From positions 186,001 to 250,000 of the forward strand of contig NZ_RQHS01000010.1 of the NCBI RefSeq assembly GCF_004770895.1: 64,000 nt of DNA. Reading direction: 5' to 3'. The translations under genes were made by a program, and so were the position numbers. Of this stretch, positions 1 through 10,219 are shown in pieces. How positions within the stretch are numbered: position 1 is the first letter of the stretch; each line of letters starts with the position of its first letter. The notes under the pieces were generated by a model that made no database searches, had not been told where the DNA came from, and saw nothing but the letters and a program-made list of their open reading frames with translations. Origin of the DNA: Leptospira dzoumogneensis. Lineage in GTDB: Bacteria > Spirochaetota > Leptospiria > Leptospirales > Leptospiraceae.

Positions 1-160
1 TAATTTCATAGGTCCATCTTTCCGCAGTGACATCGGAACTTTGTTCCACTTCCTCTCTTAGGTTCTGATAAGAAGAATAGGAATTATACGCCGCAAGCAG
101 AGCGAATGCGGTGAATAGAACGATGGAAATATATAAAGAAATTCGGAGCCGAATACTCAT
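1..160 (-). CDS. methyl-accepting chemotaxis protein, N-terminal part (cut by window edge)
   Basis: The first 53 codons of a gene running off the left edge. It begins at ATG 158-160, with GGAG about 6 nt upstream. The start, [16 protein letters not shown], is a short cytoplasmic lead followed by a membrane segment. It matches the first residues of the next gene upstream ([16 protein letters not shown]) almost residue for residue, and similarity continues to SAERYTFEV versus TAERWTYEI. It is therefore the tandem paralogue of that chemoreceptor, and a Cache sensor and MA signalling domain should follow outside the window. The 49-bp gap suggests co-transcription. Its ligand cannot be judged. Confidence 0.8.
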   Translation of the reverse strand, partial: MSIRLRISLYISIVLFTAFALLAAYNSYSSYQNLREEVEQSSDVTAERWTYEI

Positions 161-209
161 AAGGGCTCCATTCTTAAATTGGAAAGAAATTTTGGAACGC
201 TTTTTCTTT

Positions 210-2285
210 CTAGCTTACTTTGAATTTTCCGATCAGATTGGACAATTGCTCAGACTGACCATGCATATCTCCGGAGAATGTAGTAAGATCGTCCGCTCCT
301 GTCGCAATCTCTTGGGTACCTTCCGAGATATTTACGATGGTTTTAGTGATCTCCTCCGTTGCTCTCCTTTGCTCGGTTACAGCCTCTTCGATCTGTAAGC
401 TGAAGGTCATGAGAGAATTTGCACTTTCTGCGATCTCTCTCGTATTGGATTCCTGGGTTTTCACGGAACTCAAAACCGCCTTTGCAGACTTATCGAATTC
501 GTCCACCCTCTCCTTAATCCTTTGTAGTATCTGAGACGCTTCTCCCATTTTTTTATTTCCATCCAATACCGTAGTGTTGGTGGAATTTACGAGCCCGCCT
601 ATCTCTTGCACGGAACTGGAAGTTTGGGAGGCAAGTTTACCTATCTCTTCTGCGACCACTGCGAATCCTTTTCCTGCTTCTCCGGCTCTCGCAGCTTCTA
701 TCGCTGCGTTTAATGCAAGAAGGTTCGTTTTTTCGGAGATCTCGGTGATAAGGGAAAGTATCTCATTGATCCTAGAGGCGCTGTCCCCGATCGCCCCCAT
801 AGCGCTGTTAGAAGTGCTCATCGCAGATTCCCCGGTAACAGCTTCGTCTTTGGAAGAAGCAGCCAGACTTACCAGACTTTGCATCTCCGCATTGATACTT
901 GCGATCTGCTCTTTTAATAAAATTACGTTCCCGTCAATCTCTCTCATACTGGAGACTGCTCTTTGCATGGACTTACCCACATTTTGGGCAGAAGCAGCCA
1001 ATTCTTCTACCGCTGCAGAACATTCTTCCGCCGCAGACGCCTGTGTTTGTGCCACGTCCGAGAAGTTACGAGAAGAAACCGCCATCTTCTCTGCTGTTCC
1101 GGCTAACTTGTTTGTGGAAGAACCGATCTCTTTTACCACACCGAATAGATGTTCTCTCATCGTATTCATAGCGGACAATAAAGCGCCGATCTCGTCGTTA
1201 CGGTTATAATCGGAAGAAGCGAGTAAATTCCCTCTTGCGATCTCTTCCGAGAATCCGATCGCCTTTAATAGCCCTGCGGAGATCAATTTTTGGAATATAA
1301 AATGAAGAACTACAACGATCAAACTCACTATGAGTAAGGAAGAAACTGCATTCTGCAAAAGTACACTGAATAGTTCTTTTACAAAAATGGAATTAGGGAT
1401 GCTGATCTGCATCACCCATTGTTTCTGCCCTTTACCGATCTTGAATGGGAAAAAATGATGAGTATAATCATCCGATTCATAAGTAAAACGTTCATGCTCT
1501 TCCGATTTGGTTTGAACTAATTTTAATTCTTCCGCGTTAGGAATAACCTTCCCCACTAAACTAGGATCACCGCCGTTCGCAGCGTAAATTCCTTTAGGAG
1601 AGATGAGAGCTAAATATCCTAAATTACGAAATGGTTTTATACTTCCCATTGCCTCTTGCAATTGAGCGGTAGTGATATCCATTCCGAGCACTCCCCAAAA
1701 CTTTCCCGCATTACTTACAGGAACACAAAGAGAGATCATCTGTACTTGTTTTCCACCGGCCGTATAAGTGTATGGATCCGTTACGTAAGGTTCCATTGTC
1801 TTTTTAGGGATCTGATAAAAGTCACCAGTCCCATCTATAGCATCATAATTGACGGAAGGTTCTATCACTGCATCCGTAACCGATTTTACGGAGTGAACAT
1901 AACTTATGAATCTTCCGCTAGAATCATGGCCCTTCTTATTTTTGAATTGAGCATCCAGACCATCGAACGCATTCGGCTCGTATACCGCCCACATTCCGAA
2001 CCATTTCGGATTTCGATGTAGGATCTCCAACATCGTATTGATTACTTCTTCTCTTTTAGGGTTGGAGAAGATAAGAAGCATCCTGAAACCTCTGGTCATC
2101 CCCATCGCGTTATCCAGATAATCTTTCACTTCGAAAGTGTATCTTTCTGCGCTTAATGCGGATCCTGACTCGATTTCAGTATGCAAACTGCGATAAGAGA
2201 TCACCGAATTGATCGCGGTAAGCACTGCAAAACCTAAAAATAGAACTAAGGAGAGATATAATGAAATTCGGGCCCTAATGCTCAT
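210..2285 (-). CDS. methyl-accepting chemotaxis protein (dCache-HAMP-MA)
   Basis: A transmembrane chemoreceptor of 691 residues that should signal through CheA/CheW to the flagellar motor. Membrane segments lie near residues 8-28 and 306-335. The periplasmic part between them looks like a double Cache sensor, with Tyr/Trp/Asp-rich motifs such as [20 protein letters not shown] linker and a long methyl-accepting coiled coil follow. The conserved hairpin tip is clear near residues 510-550 ([20 protein letters not shown], then [13 protein letters not shown]). The ATG at 2283-2285 has no Shine-Dalgarno sequence; the bases just upstream read CCCTCCT, the opposite of one. It lies directly upstream of a paralogue that begins at 160. 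Confidence 0.93.
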   Translation of the reverse strand: MSIRARISLYLSLVLFLGFAVLTAINSVISYRSLHTEIESGSALSAERYTFEVKDYLDNAMGMTRGFRMLLIFSNPKREEVINTMLEILHRNPKWFGMWAVYEPNAFDGLDAQFKNKKGHDSSGRFISYVHSVKSVTDAVIEPSVNYDAIDGTGDFYQIPKKTMEPYVTDPYTYTAGGKQVQMISLCVPVSNAGKFWGVLGMDITTAQLQEAMGSIKPFRNLGYLALISPKGIYAANGGDPSLVGKVIPNAEELKLVQTKSEEHERFTYESDDYTHHFFPFKIGKGQKQWVMQISIPNSIFVKELFSVLLQNAVSSLLIVSLIVVVLHFIFQKLISAGLLKAIGFSEEIARGNLLASSDYNRNDEIGALLSAMNTMREHLFGVVKEIGSSTNKLAGTAEKMAVSSRNFSDVAQTQASAAEECSAAVEELAASAQNVGKSMQRAVSSMREIDGNVILLKEQIASINAEMQSLVSLAASSKDEAVTGESAMSTSNSAMGAIGDSASRINEILSLITEISEKTNLLALNAAIEAARAGEAGKGFAVVAEEIGKLASQTSSSVQEIGGLVNSTNTTVLDGNKKMGEASQILQRIKERVDEFDKSAKAVLSSVKTQESNTREIAESANSLMTFSLQIEEAVTEQRRATEEITKTIVNISEGTQEIATGADDLTTFSGDMHGQSEQLSNLIGKFKVS

Positions 2286-2360
2286 AGGAGGGAATTAGAA
2301 TAGGGAAACCTCAAATATGGAACAAAAAAAATTCTTTCCGATACGAAATTGTAAAAAAGA

Positions 2361-2387
2361 AAAACGATCTGAAGATCGGATCGTTTT
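2361..2387 (-). terminator. rho-independent terminator of ilvBN
   Basis: A perfect 9-bp stem, AAAACGATC (2361-2369) with GATCGTTTT (2379-2387), around a 9-nt loop. Read on the minus strand the stem is followed by TCTTTTTT, the classic layout. It lies about 120 bp past the ilvN stop codon and before the chemoreceptor start. Confidence 0.75.
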
Positions 2388-2510
2388 ATTTCGAATATTC
2401 GTTAGTTTTTCTTTGGAAATTAATTTCTAAGATCAACTTCATCTGTAATCAAATTGTAATAATTTTGTAACAAATGGATTTATCCGTAAAATTCACTTTT
2501 TTATATGGAA

Positions 2511-2990
2511 TCAGGTAGATCTGTATTTTAAAGCGATCTGACCGGTACGAGCGATTTCTTGGATCCCGTACTTCTGCATCATTTCCATAAAATGTTCCAC
2601 CTGTCTGGTATTTCCGGAAAACTCTATGGTCATTGTAGTTTTGGTCAGATCCGCGATCTTTGCCTGGAAAACTTCACAGATAGAAATGATCTCTGTACGA
2701 TTTGAATCTTCTACCTTTACCACAACAAGTACAAGCTCTCTGCTGATACAATCATGATAAGCAAGATCCTCCACTTCGATCACATCAGGTAATTTCAGAA
2801 GTTGGCGTTTTACCTGCTCTACTACTGAATCGTCCCCTTTCACTACGATCACCATATTAGAGATCTCAGGATCTTGGGTCATACCAACAGCGATGGAATC
2901 TATATTATAACTTCTTCTGGTAAATAGACCGGACACATGGCTCATCACACCCGGATGATTGTTTACCAAAATTTTCAGTATATGTTTCAT
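2511..2990 (-). CDS. ilvN: acetolactate synthase small (regulatory) subunit
   Basis: A regulatory subunit of 159 residues that activates the IlvB catalytic subunit and normally confers feedback inhibition by valine. The N-terminal ACT domain spans about residues 3-75 ([20 protein letters not shown], then [12 protein letters not shown]). The C-terminal ALS small-subunit domain follows, with typical length. Its ATG overlaps the ilvB stop as ATGA (2987-2990), which indicates translational coupling and equal dosage. The C-terminal part is conventional. It is also called ilvH in other naming schemes. Confidence 0.95.
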   Translation of the reverse strand: MKHILKILVNNHPGVMSHVSGLFTRRSYNIDSIAVGMTQDPEISNMVIVVKGDDSVVEQVKRQLLKLPDVIEVEDLAYHDCISRELVLVVVKVEDSNRTEIISICEVFQAKIADLTKTTMTIEFSGNTRQVEHFMEMMQKYGIQEIARTGQIALKYRST

Positions 2991-4696
2991 TTTTTACCGG
3001 CCCGAACTGTGTCGGAAAATTCGATCATGTCCTTTTGGGATTTGCCCGCAGGGATCATAGGGAATACTTTTTCTTCGGCAGGGATCATCACTTCTAGGAT
3101 CCTTGCGTCGTCATCTTCTAAGAAAAATTCCAGAGCCTTGTCGATTTCGGATTTATTAGAAATTCTTAATCCCTTTATGGAATATGCCTCGCCCAATTTT
3201 ACGAAATCAGGATTATAATTCCATTCGGACTCTGAGAATCTTTCCTCATAGAATAGTTCCTGCCACTGGCGGACCATTCCTAAGAAATTATTATTAAAGA
3301 TCAGGATCTTGACCCCTTTCTTGTACATCGCGATGGTTGCCAATTCCTGGATATTCATCTGGATGGAACCGTCTCCGGAAACACAAATCACTGTTTTATT
3401 AGGATTTCCGAATTTAGCTCCAATGGCTGCAGGAAGACCGTACCCCATGGTGCCTAGTCCTCCTGAAGTCAACCAACGATTTGCTTCTTCGAAAAGATAG
3501 TATTGAGCGGCCCACATTTGGTGTTGTCCCACATCCGTGGAAACAATCGCCTTTCCCTTACTTTTTTCGTATAATTTCTGCAAAAACCCCTGAGGTTTGA
3601 TCGTATCGGTAGTATCATCAAATTCTAATGGATGGTTTTTCTTTAATGTATCCAAAAATCCGACCCATTCAGGACGATCCACCTTATTCACTTTCGGGAT
3701 AAGGGCCTTTAGTACTTCTTTTAGATCTCCATGCAGAAGATAATCCACGGAAACTCTTTTATTAAATTCCGCAGTGTCTATATCGATATGAGCACGTACT
3801 GCATTCTCCGCGAATTCACCGGGCTTAGCGACTCTGTCGTCAAACCTAGCTCCCAGGTTTAGAATATAATCACATTCTAATACGGCTTTGTTAGCATAAG
3901 CCGTGCCGTGCATTCCTAACATCCCGACTGAAAGTTGGTGAGTACCTGGAAATGCTCCTATCCCCATAAGAGTTGTGGTAACAGGGATGTTGCCCTTCTC
4001 CGCCATCTCCCTGATCTCCTTGGAAGCATTCGCATTGATCGCTCCTCCTCCCACATAAAGAAGAGGACGTTTTGCCTTATTCAATGCGGCCGCGAAAGAA
4101 TCCAGATCTCCTCCGATCGGAGGCTTTTGATAATGTCTAGAATCTATTTTAAGTTTATCTACTTTACGAACGGAAGTAAGCTCTGTCTGAACATCCTTAG
4201 GAAAATCCAAAAGAACCGGACCAGGTCTTCCACCCAAAGCGACTAAGGTCGCCTCTTGGAAATGTCTAGCGATATCATCCGCAGACTTGATAAGTGCATT
4301 GTACTTTGTGATCGGGATAGTGATCCCATAAATATCCGCTTCTTGGAAAGCATCTGTTCCGATTGCGTTGGTTGCCACCTGACCGGTGATCGCTAAGATC
4401 GGAACCGAGTCTAGTTTTGCGTCCGTAAGTCCGGTCACAAGGTTCGTAGCACCCGGACCGGAAGTTGCAATACATACCCCGAGCTTACCTGTAGAACGAG
4501 CATACCCTTCTGCCATATGGATTGCACCTTGTTCATGGCGGACTAGGATATGTTTAATTTTAGTACTTTTATATAATTCGTCGTAAAACGGCAGAATTGC
4601 TCCGCCTGGATATCCGAAGACGATATCCACTCCGTATTCTTCCAGGAGTTCGACCATCAAACGGGCACCGGAGATTTTTGCTTCGGTTTTCGGCAT
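2987..4696 (-). CDS. ilvB: acetolactate synthase large (catalytic) subunit
   Basis: A thiamine-diphosphate enzyme that condenses pyruvate with pyruvate (valine/leucine) or with 2-oxobutyrate (isoleucine). Visible motifs are [15 protein letters not shown], the TPP-activating glutamate in [22 protein letters not shown], and the C-terminal TPP/Mg site [10 protein letters not shown] ... [11 protein letters not shown]. The chosen start, ATG 4694-4696 ([10 protein letters not shown], 569 residues), has GAGG five bases upstream. A longer frame from ATG 4717 adds seven residues, but that ATG overlaps a likely -10 element and has no ribosome site. The gene forms an operon with ilvN. The 2-oxobutyrate made by IlvA at 50.2 kb is one of its substrates. 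Confidence 0.95.
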   Translation of the reverse strand: MPKTEAKISGARLMVELLEEYGVDIVFGYPGGAILPFYDELYKSTKIKHILVRHEQGAIHMAEGYARSTGKLGVCIATSGPGATNLVTGLTDAKLDSVPILAITGQVATNAIGTDAFQEADIYGITIPITKYNALIKSADDIARHFQEATLVALGGRPGPVLLDFPKDVQTELTSVRKVDKLKIDSRHYQKPPIGGDLDSFAAALNKAKRPLLYVGGGAINANASKEIREMAEKGNIPVTTTLMGIGAFPGTHQLSVGMLGMHGTAYANKAVLECDYILNLGARFDDRVAKPGEFAENAVRAHIDIDTAEFNKRVSVDYLLHGDLKEVLKALIPKVNKVDRPEWVGFLDTLKKNHPLEFDDTTDTIKPQGFLQKLYEKSKGKAIVSTDVGQHQMWAAQYYLFEEANRWLTSGGLGTMGYGLPAAIGAKFGNPNKTVICVSGDGSIQMNIQELATIAMYKKGVKILIFNNNFLGMVRQWQELFYEERFSESEWNYNPDFVKLGEAYSIKGLRISNKSEIDKALEFFLEDDDARILEVMIPAEEKVFPMIPAGKSQKDMIEFSDTVRAGKK

Positions 4697-4715
4697 CTTT
4701 CCCTCGTTAGAATCC

Positions 4716-4743
4716 ATTCCATGCGAAGTAAGGGCCCTGTCAA
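4716..4743 (-). promoter_or_regulatory. candidate sigma-70 promoter of ilvBN
   Basis: On the minus strand, a perfect TTGACA (-35, complement of 4738-4743), a 16-bp spacer and TGGAAT (-10, complement of 4716-4721, four of six consensus bases). The predicted transcript starts near 4708, leaving a leader of about 12 nt that contains the GAGG site before the ATG at 4696. Placement supports the shorter IlvB start. Inferred by eye only. Confidence 0.4.
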
Positions 4744-4945
4744 GAAGGAAGAATGGACTATAACTTTCGTATTATTTTATGCACTGCAAACCCGGATTTC
4801 TCTCTTTTTTTCTAATTTCAAATTTTCTTTACGGATTTAGTACCAAGGAAAACCTTTACTCATCCGTCAAAGTAATATTAAATAAAAAATTGAATGAAGA
4901 ATCTCTCAGATCTTCCTTCTAAATTTAAAAAGGAACTTCGGTCCT

Positions 4946-6064
4946 ATGAACGAGCCTATTGAAAAACCCCAAGCAGGAAAGGAAGAAGAAGATTCACATT
5001 TTGCTCAGATCAAAAGTTTAGCAAAAGAAGCCTACCGTTTTCTGGATAGCAGACAATGGGACAAGGCCGAATCCAAATTGAAGGAACTTCTGGCTAAAGA
5101 ACCGAGTAATACCTACGGTTTAGTCGGGATGGGAGACCTTCATTTTAAACGAAAGGAATTCAGACAGGCTCTGGATTTTTATAACAGATGTATCAAAGAA
5201 GATTCATCCAATAAGTTTTCCCTAATGGGACTTATGAACTGCTATAGAGAGATGAACCTGCTCAATCGGGTCATCGAGGTAGCGGAAGAATATAGACATA
5301 TTACTATCACTGACGCATCCATATTAAGCAGGGTTGCGGACGCTCATAGAAAACTCAAAAACTTCAAAGAATCGGAAGTATATTATATGCAGGCGCTGCA
5401 GATCAATCCTAAGGATCAGTATGTGATCGTAGGTTTGGGGCATTTATTCTTCGCCTGCCAAAGGTATAAAGACGCAATCAGCTGGTGGGAAAAATTGTTG
5501 GTTATCCAACCTGACAATATCAAGATCCTAACCGAGATCGGAAACAGCTATCGTAAGATCAAAGACTTCGATGAGGCGATCCGTTATTATCGCAGAGCAG
5601 CGGATTTGGATCCAAGGAACTTCTTCGCGCTATACGGTTTGGCGGAATCCTATCGTGGTAAAAAAGATTTCCGCAAAGCAAACGAGTTTTGGGAAAGAAT
5701 TTTGGAATTCGATCCGGACAATAAACTTATCATCAACAGATATGCAGATAGTTTAAGAGGTATGGGAGAATTCGACAAAGCATTAGAATGTTTTAATAGA
5801 ATTCTTTCGGAAGGTGAGGATTATTTCGCACTTCTTGGAAAAGCTTCTTCTTTGAAGATGAAAGGTGCAAGAGACAAGGCGGAGGAAATTTATGTGGATC
5901 TTCACAAAAAATTCCCGATGGACCCTCGCCCTGTGGTGGAACTTTCGGAACTCTATTCCGATATGGGAAAAAGGGACGAGGCTCTCAAGTTATTGAACGA
6001 CTTCCACAGAAAGCAGCCTTTAAACGAGGAAGTAAAACAAAAGCTGGATTCATTCTCGGAATAA
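4946..6064 (+). CDS. tetratricopeptide-repeat protein
   Basis: A protein of 372 residues made almost entirely of TPR-type helical hairpins from about residue 25 to the end. Recurrent patterns include [60 protein letters not shown] and [10 protein letters not shown]; roughly nine or ten repeats can be counted. There is no signal peptide, so it is probably a cytoplasmic scaffold. The ATG follows AAGGA about 12 nt upstream. The gene converges with the phosphoesterase gene with a 1-bp gap. TPR proteins bind partner proteins; the partner here is unknown. Confidence 0.85.
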   Translation: MNEPIEKPQAGKEEEDSHFAQIKSLAKEAYRFLDSRQWDKAESKLKELLAKEPSNTYGLVGMGDLHFKRKEFRQALDFYNRCIKEDSSNKFSLMGLMNCYREMNLLNRVIEVAEEYRHITITDASILSRVADAHRKLKNFKESEVYYMQALQINPKDQYVIVGLGHLFFACQRYKDAISWWEKLLVIQPDNIKILTEIGNSYRKIKDFDEAIRYYRRAADLDPRNFFALYGLAESYRGKKDFRKANEFWERILEFDPDNKLIINRYADSLRGMGEFDKALECFNRILSEGEDYFALLGKASSLKMKGARDKAEEIYVDLHKKFPMDPRPVVELSELYSDMGKRDEALKLLNDFHRKQPLNEEVKQKLDSFSE

Positions 6065-6065
6065 T

Positions 6066-7025
6066 TCAGTCTTTTATTTCTATCCGATTTTTCTCCCTCT
6101 CTATAAATTCAGGGAGGGGAAAAATTTCCTCCACTCCATTTTTCAAATATTTCGCCTCAGCATCCCAAATCCCATTTTTTCTAGTCAGTTCCACATGATG
6201 GTGCCAAATGTTTCCTTCTTTGTCGGAGAAGATGCGCGGGACTCGAGCTGCATTTAGATACAGTGTACCTTCTTCTTTTCTTTTCCAGATCCTAGTCTTT
6301 ACTCTTAATTTTCTGGAAGAATGGTGCATATGCCCTGCGATCACTACCTTCGGTTGTCTGCCTTGGTTTGAGGTCCTTCGTATAAAATTGCCCAGGTCCT
6401 TGTCTCCGAAATCCCCTTCTTCTTTTTTGAAATCGCAGCCCCAAATATCATAAGCTTTGTCTCCCAGGCCGGAAGGACCGTTATGAGCAAGAATGATCAG
6501 ATCCTGTTTTTGGAAGTCAATGCCCTGGATCAATTCATGCAGTTTTTTCTCCGATCCTTCATAAGAAGAGATCCCGAATACATGTTTGATAAATATTGGA
6601 AAATTAAACCTGGCTCCCATAGAAAGAGGTCTGGCACCTAAAATGGAAAGTCCGTCTCCATCCTCGAAAAGATTATATTGGCAGATACGAGTATCTCCCA
6701 GATCCTTAAGAAGCTTTTTGTATCTAAGAAGATGGAACGTATGACTTAAGTAGCCCATGTTAGGCGAGGCATTTGTGATCTCCATTAGTAATTGAGGGAT
6801 AGAAGTAGTATCATGATTTCCTAAAATGATATACTTTGGTTTCCGGACTTTAGAGATCAATTGGGCGATCTTGTTCGTATTCCCCGGTCGATTATTCCCA
6901 AGATCTCCCGTAAATATCACGGAATCATAATTGCTTTTAGAAAAGTATTCCGTATCGACCCAAGTCCAGAATCCATGTATATCGCCCACTACAGCGATCC
7001 GTTTATCAGAAGAATCAAATATCAA
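6066..7025 (-). CDS. calcineurin-like metallophosphoesterase
   Basis: A hydrolase of 319 residues with the complete dinuclear-metal motif set: VVGDIHGFW (Asp/His), FTGDLGNNR, LGNHD, an AHNGPSG loop and the C-terminal AGHMHH. This is the architecture of cytoplasmic Ser/Thr phosphatase-like or nucleotide phosphodiesterase enzymes; the substrate cannot be deduced. The only start that keeps the first metal motif is TTG at 7023-7025, preceded by AGGA at a good distance. It is divergent from the chemoreceptor at 7125, with which it shares a 99-bp promoter region. Confidence 0.85.
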   Translation of the reverse strand: MIFDSSDKRIAVVGDIHGFWTWVDTEYFSKSNYDSVIFTGDLGNNRPGNTNKIAQLISKVRKPKYIILGNHDTTSIPQLLMEITNASPNMGYLSHTFHLLRYKKLLKDLGDTRICQYNLFEDGDGLSILGARPLSMGARFNFPIFIKHVFGISSYEGSEKKLHELIQGIDFQKQDLIILAHNGPSGLGDKAYDIWGCDFKKEEGDFGDKDLGNFIRRTSNQGRQPKVVIAGHMHHSSRKLRVKTRIWKRKEEGTLYLNAARVPRIFSDKEGNIWHHHVELTRKNGIWDAEAKYLKNGVEEIFPLPEFIEREKNRIEIKD

Positions 7026-7124
7026 TTTTGTTTTCCTAATTTTTAGGTTTCGTTCCTCAGGTCTTTTAAAACAAACTTTTTTAGATCATACTAGGTCGAA
7101 AAAAAAAATCAACCAGGATCGCGC

Positions 7125-9671
7125 ATGAAAAACATAAACAAAGAAATTTCCGTATTCTCCGCAAGGTTCCTATTCTTAACGGAAGGTTTAGGTTATCTGA
7201 TCGGAACTCCATTTGCGATCGTCTTTCTGATCCATTTTATGGACTTGGATCTTACGGGAGTGGACTCTCTTTGGTTCGTCATGGGAGCGATCTTCGTCCT
7301 AGGACTTATTACCAGTTCACTTTCTTCTTTTTATAAATTAAAACCGTTACGAAAATATTCCAAACAATTTGCAGAAGGTGCAGTAACTAGAGAAACGGTC
7401 ATCGGTGCTCAAAAAGCGGTTTTCCGTCTACCTGTTCTACACGCAGCAGACATACTGGTAAGGATCTGGATGGGAGGCGGGATCTTTGTAGTTTTTCTAG
7501 GGATCTTTCTGCCTATCAGTAAGACCGATTATTCTATTCTATTAGGGCTGATCGTATTCGGGGGCCTTTGGAGCGCCGTTTATTTTTATCTGATCACGGA
7601 TTGGCTAAAGGACAATTTAACTAGAACGGATCTATTCGGCTCTATTTCCTTAGAGTCCTTGGTTAAACTCAATCTAACCAAAACCTTGGCATTGGTCTTT
7701 TTTTCCATCGTTCTTGTTTTAGCGATAGGTGTTTCACTAGTGGTTTATAAACTCAATTATGAATCTTTAAAGAATGCTTATACAAACCAAATGTTGAATG
7801 TGGCTCATACCTTGGACCTTCTTACCCAAGGAATTTACGAGGACACGGAAGAAGAAGCCGAACTTATCATCCGAAACAAAACCCTAGGATCTCTAGTCTC
7901 TCAGAAAAAATGGAAAGAAGCGGAAAACTTCCTAACTGGCTTTTTAGGTTCCAGCCAAAGATTCGAAGGGATCGCAGTTTGGAAAGAAGCAGGAGATTGG
8001 TTCTCTCATTCCGTGGGAACCGGGACATTAGCGAGCAGCACTATAGTTCCATTAACTTCCGCATTCCAACTTCCGGGAGCGGAAGAAATACGAAATACAA
8101 ATAAGGAGAAGGCATTCTTTTTTAGCGAACCTTCCAATTCTACCCAAAACGGTTCTCCAGTCATTTTATATATTAGAGAATTTGAATTGAATGACGGCTC
8201 TAAGGCGTTTCTGGTATTCTCCGTTCGTATAGGAGATCTGACCAATAATATAGTTCAATCCATTAAGATAGGAAAAACGGGTTATCCCGGACTTCTCACT
8301 CCCAAGATGACATTCTTAAATCATATCAGCGAAAGTATGAGATTAAAAAAAATGGAAGATCTTCCATTCGCAAAATCATTCGTGAACGCGCCGGATGGAG
8401 TCCCGATCAAGTATGTAATGGACGGTGCGTATAAATCTATGGTTGTTCACACGAATAAAAAATACGGATTTAGATCTTTCGTAACTATAGTAAACGAAGA
8501 AGTTTCCAAGGAAGCGATCTCCACAATCTTCTATATGTTAGCAATTTCATTTAGTGGATTGTTTGTAATCGGATTTATCATTTATTTCATTCTATCCAAA
8601 AGTTTAAAACCTTTAAGAGACAGCCAAAACCTGATCGAAAAAATGTCGGAAGGAGATCTGACCCATAAACTCACAGTTCTTTCCAGAGACGAGATCGGAG
8701 AGATGGCAATCAGTATCAACGAATTCAATCGTAAGGTAAAAGCGGTTCTTTATAAAATTTTCGATGCTTCTCATAGTTTGGCTAATTCTTCCGAAGAAAT
8801 GTCAGGCACCTTAAAAACGATCTCAGATAATGCACAAAGCCAAGCCGCTGCCTCCGAGGAAATTTCAGCTTCTATCGAAGAGATCTCCGCGGGAATGGAT
8901 GCAATCTCCTATAGGACAAAAGAGCAAGTCAGCCTTCTCAACTCTCTGGATTCCGAGATGCTGGAATTTTCTTCTTCTATCCTGGCTACTTCTGAAAATT
9001 TAGAAAACACTCTTTCTCATGTAAAAGAGATCACTGATGAAGCGAGAAGAGGTGGAAAATCTTTGGAGCTAACCGACCAAAGTATCCGTAAAATTTCCCA
9101 AAGTTCCGATCAGATCACAGGCGTGATAGAGATCATCACAACAATCTCCGAGCAGATCCACCTTCTCGCGTTGAACGCAGCTATAGAAGCAGCAAGAGCC
9201 GGAACTGCAGGAAAAGGATTTGCAGTAGTCGCAGACGAAATTTCCAAACTCGCAGATAAAACTTCCGACAGTATGAAGGAGATAGAAAATATCATCCAAG
9301 CAAACGAAACTGAGATAGGGATCGGGGTCAGCAATATCCGGGACACGGTAAGTGTGATCGGAGGGATTATCCAGAGAATTGAAACGATCTATATCCGGAT
9401 GAACGAGGTATCTTCCGTGATGGGAGAGCAGCTGGTCCGAAATAAGGTAGTGAACAAAAAAGGCCAGGAAGTTAAGGAAAGATCGGAAGGCATCCAAACC
9501 GCGATCCAGGAGCAAAAACTGGCAGTCGAAGAAATTTCTAAAACTATTTCGAGTATCAACGACCTGACACAATCTAACGCTTCTTCTACAGAAGAATTGA
9601 GTTCAGGTTCCGTGGGTCTCGCCCATTTGTCAGAGGATCTGAAAAACCAAGCGGAGTACTTTCATTTTTGA
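7125..9671 (+). CDS. methyl-accepting chemotaxis protein with extra N-terminal membrane segments
   Basis: A chemoreceptor of 848 residues with an unusual topology. Four hydrophobic segments occupy about residues 13-40, 48-69, 111-131 and 137-160. A fifth (180-206) and a sixth (466-491) then flank a Cache-like sensor domain of about 260 residues. A HAMP domain follows ([19 protein letters not shown]) and then a methyl-accepting coiled coil with the canonical tip [20 protein letters not shown]. The four-helix head resembles a membrane-embedded sensory module of the MASE kind, but I cannot name it. The signalling part is conventional. AGGA precedes the ATG by about 8 nt. Confidence 0.9.
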   Translation: MKNINKEISVFSARFLFLTEGLGYLIGTPFAIVFLIHFMDLDLTGVDSLWFVMGAIFVLGLITSSLSSFYKLKPLRKYSKQFAEGAVTRETVIGAQKAVFRLPVLHAADILVRIWMGGGIFVVFLGIFLPISKTDYSILLGLIVFGGLWSAVYFYLITDWLKDNLTRTDLFGSISLESLVKLNLTKTLALVFFSIVLVLAIGVSLVVYKLNYESLKNAYTNQMLNVAHTLDLLTQGIYEDTEEEAELIIRNKTLGSLVSQKKWKEAENFLTGFLGSSQRFEGIAVWKEAGDWFSHSVGTGTLASSTIVPLTSAFQLPGAEEIRNTNKEKAFFFSEPSNSTQNGSPVILYIREFELNDGSKAFLVFSVRIGDLTNNIVQSIKIGKTGYPGLLTPKMTFLNHISESMRLKKMEDLPFAKSFVNAPDGVPIKYVMDGAYKSMVVHTNKKYGFRSFVTIVNEEVSKEAISTIFYMLAISFSGLFVIGFIIYFILSKSLKPLRDSQNLIEKMSEGDLTHKLTVLSRDEIGEMAISINEFNRKVKAVLYKIFDASHSLANSSEEMSGTLKTISDNAQSQAAASEEISASIEEISAGMDAISYRTKEQVSLLNSLDSEMLEFSSSILATSENLENTLSHVKEITDEARRGGKSLELTDQSIRKISQSSDQITGVIEIITTISEQIHLLALNAAIEAARAGTAGKGFAVVADEISKLADKTSDSMKEIENIIQANETEIGIGVSNIRDTVSVIGGIIQRIETIYIRMNEVSSVMGEQLVRNKVVNKKGQEVKERSEGIQTAIQEQKLAVEEISKTISSINDLTQSNASSTEELSSGSVGLAHLSEDLKNQAEYFHF

Positions 9672-9756
9672 AACTGCTCCGCTCGGATTTACGGGAGAAA
9701 AAGAAGATTCCGAAACTTAGTTGCATTTTAGAGAATTTATTCTAATTTGCGCTTAT

Positions 9757-10029
9757 ATGGAATGGGAAAAGATCTTAAGGGACTCTGTAAGGGACGGTTC
9801 AATCAAGGAATTGTATCTCAGGAGAGTTCCCACCCTGAAAACCTGTGATGACTGGAATAAGGTAAAGGAAATAGGTCTGATCGATCATAAAACCAAATAC
9901 GCCCATTATAAGGGCGGATTGGTCAAATTTGGGGAAGGTCTTTTTTTCGTGAGCGAAGAAAGACTACAAGCCCTGGCTCCATTCCGCAAATGGGAATTCA
10001 AAACCAAGATCAAAGTCACCCCCGATTGA
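9757..10029 (+). CDS. hypothetical protein, about 90 residues
   Basis: A small soluble, charged protein (MEWEKILRDSVRDGSIKELY...) ending in KWEFKTKIKVTPD. No family is recognised. The start is uncertain: the frame is open back to a TTG at 9721, but the ATG at 9757 gives the more credible N-terminus, and neither has a clear ribosome site. It lies 85 bp after the chemoreceptor on the same strand and is followed by a palindromic repeat. Coding appears likely because of balanced composition and the lack of stop codons, but evidence is modest. Confidence 0.55.
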   Translation: MEWEKILRDSVRDGSIKELYLRRVPTLKTCDDWNKVKEIGLIDHKTKYAHYKGGLVKFGEGLFFVSEERLQALAPFRKWEFKTKIKVTPD

Positions 10030-10031
10030 AA

Positions 10032-10198
10032 GCCGCAGAGAGTTAGAAAGGCCCAAGGATTTCTCACGCAGAGCCGCGGAGAGAAATTAGTTTTAGGGAT
10101 ATCCGTTTTTAAAGGTTTTTTCGTAAGAAAATATCTAAGAATCGAAAAGAAATCAACTTACAAAAATCCAAAACTCTGCGTCTCCGCGCCTCTGCGTG
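10032..10198. repeat. dispersed GCAGAG/CTCTGC palindromic repeat, copy A
   Basis: The left arm CACGCAGAGCCGCGGAGAGA (10065-10084) and the right arm at 10174-10198, whose complement reads CACGCAGAGGCGCGGAGACG and continues GCAGAG, can fold back on each other around about 90 nt of AT-rich DNA. An extra GCCGCAGAGAG unit sits at 10032-10042. It fills the gap between two convergent genes. Confidence 0.75.
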
Positions 10199-10219
10199 CG
10201 AAGAAAATTAGTAAATAGG

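Noticed and set aside
574..1209. Long plus-strand open frame of 211 codons opposite the first chemoreceptor
   Set aside because: It is the antisense of a well-supported receptor coding region; composition is Ser/Ala-rich as expected from the complementary codons.
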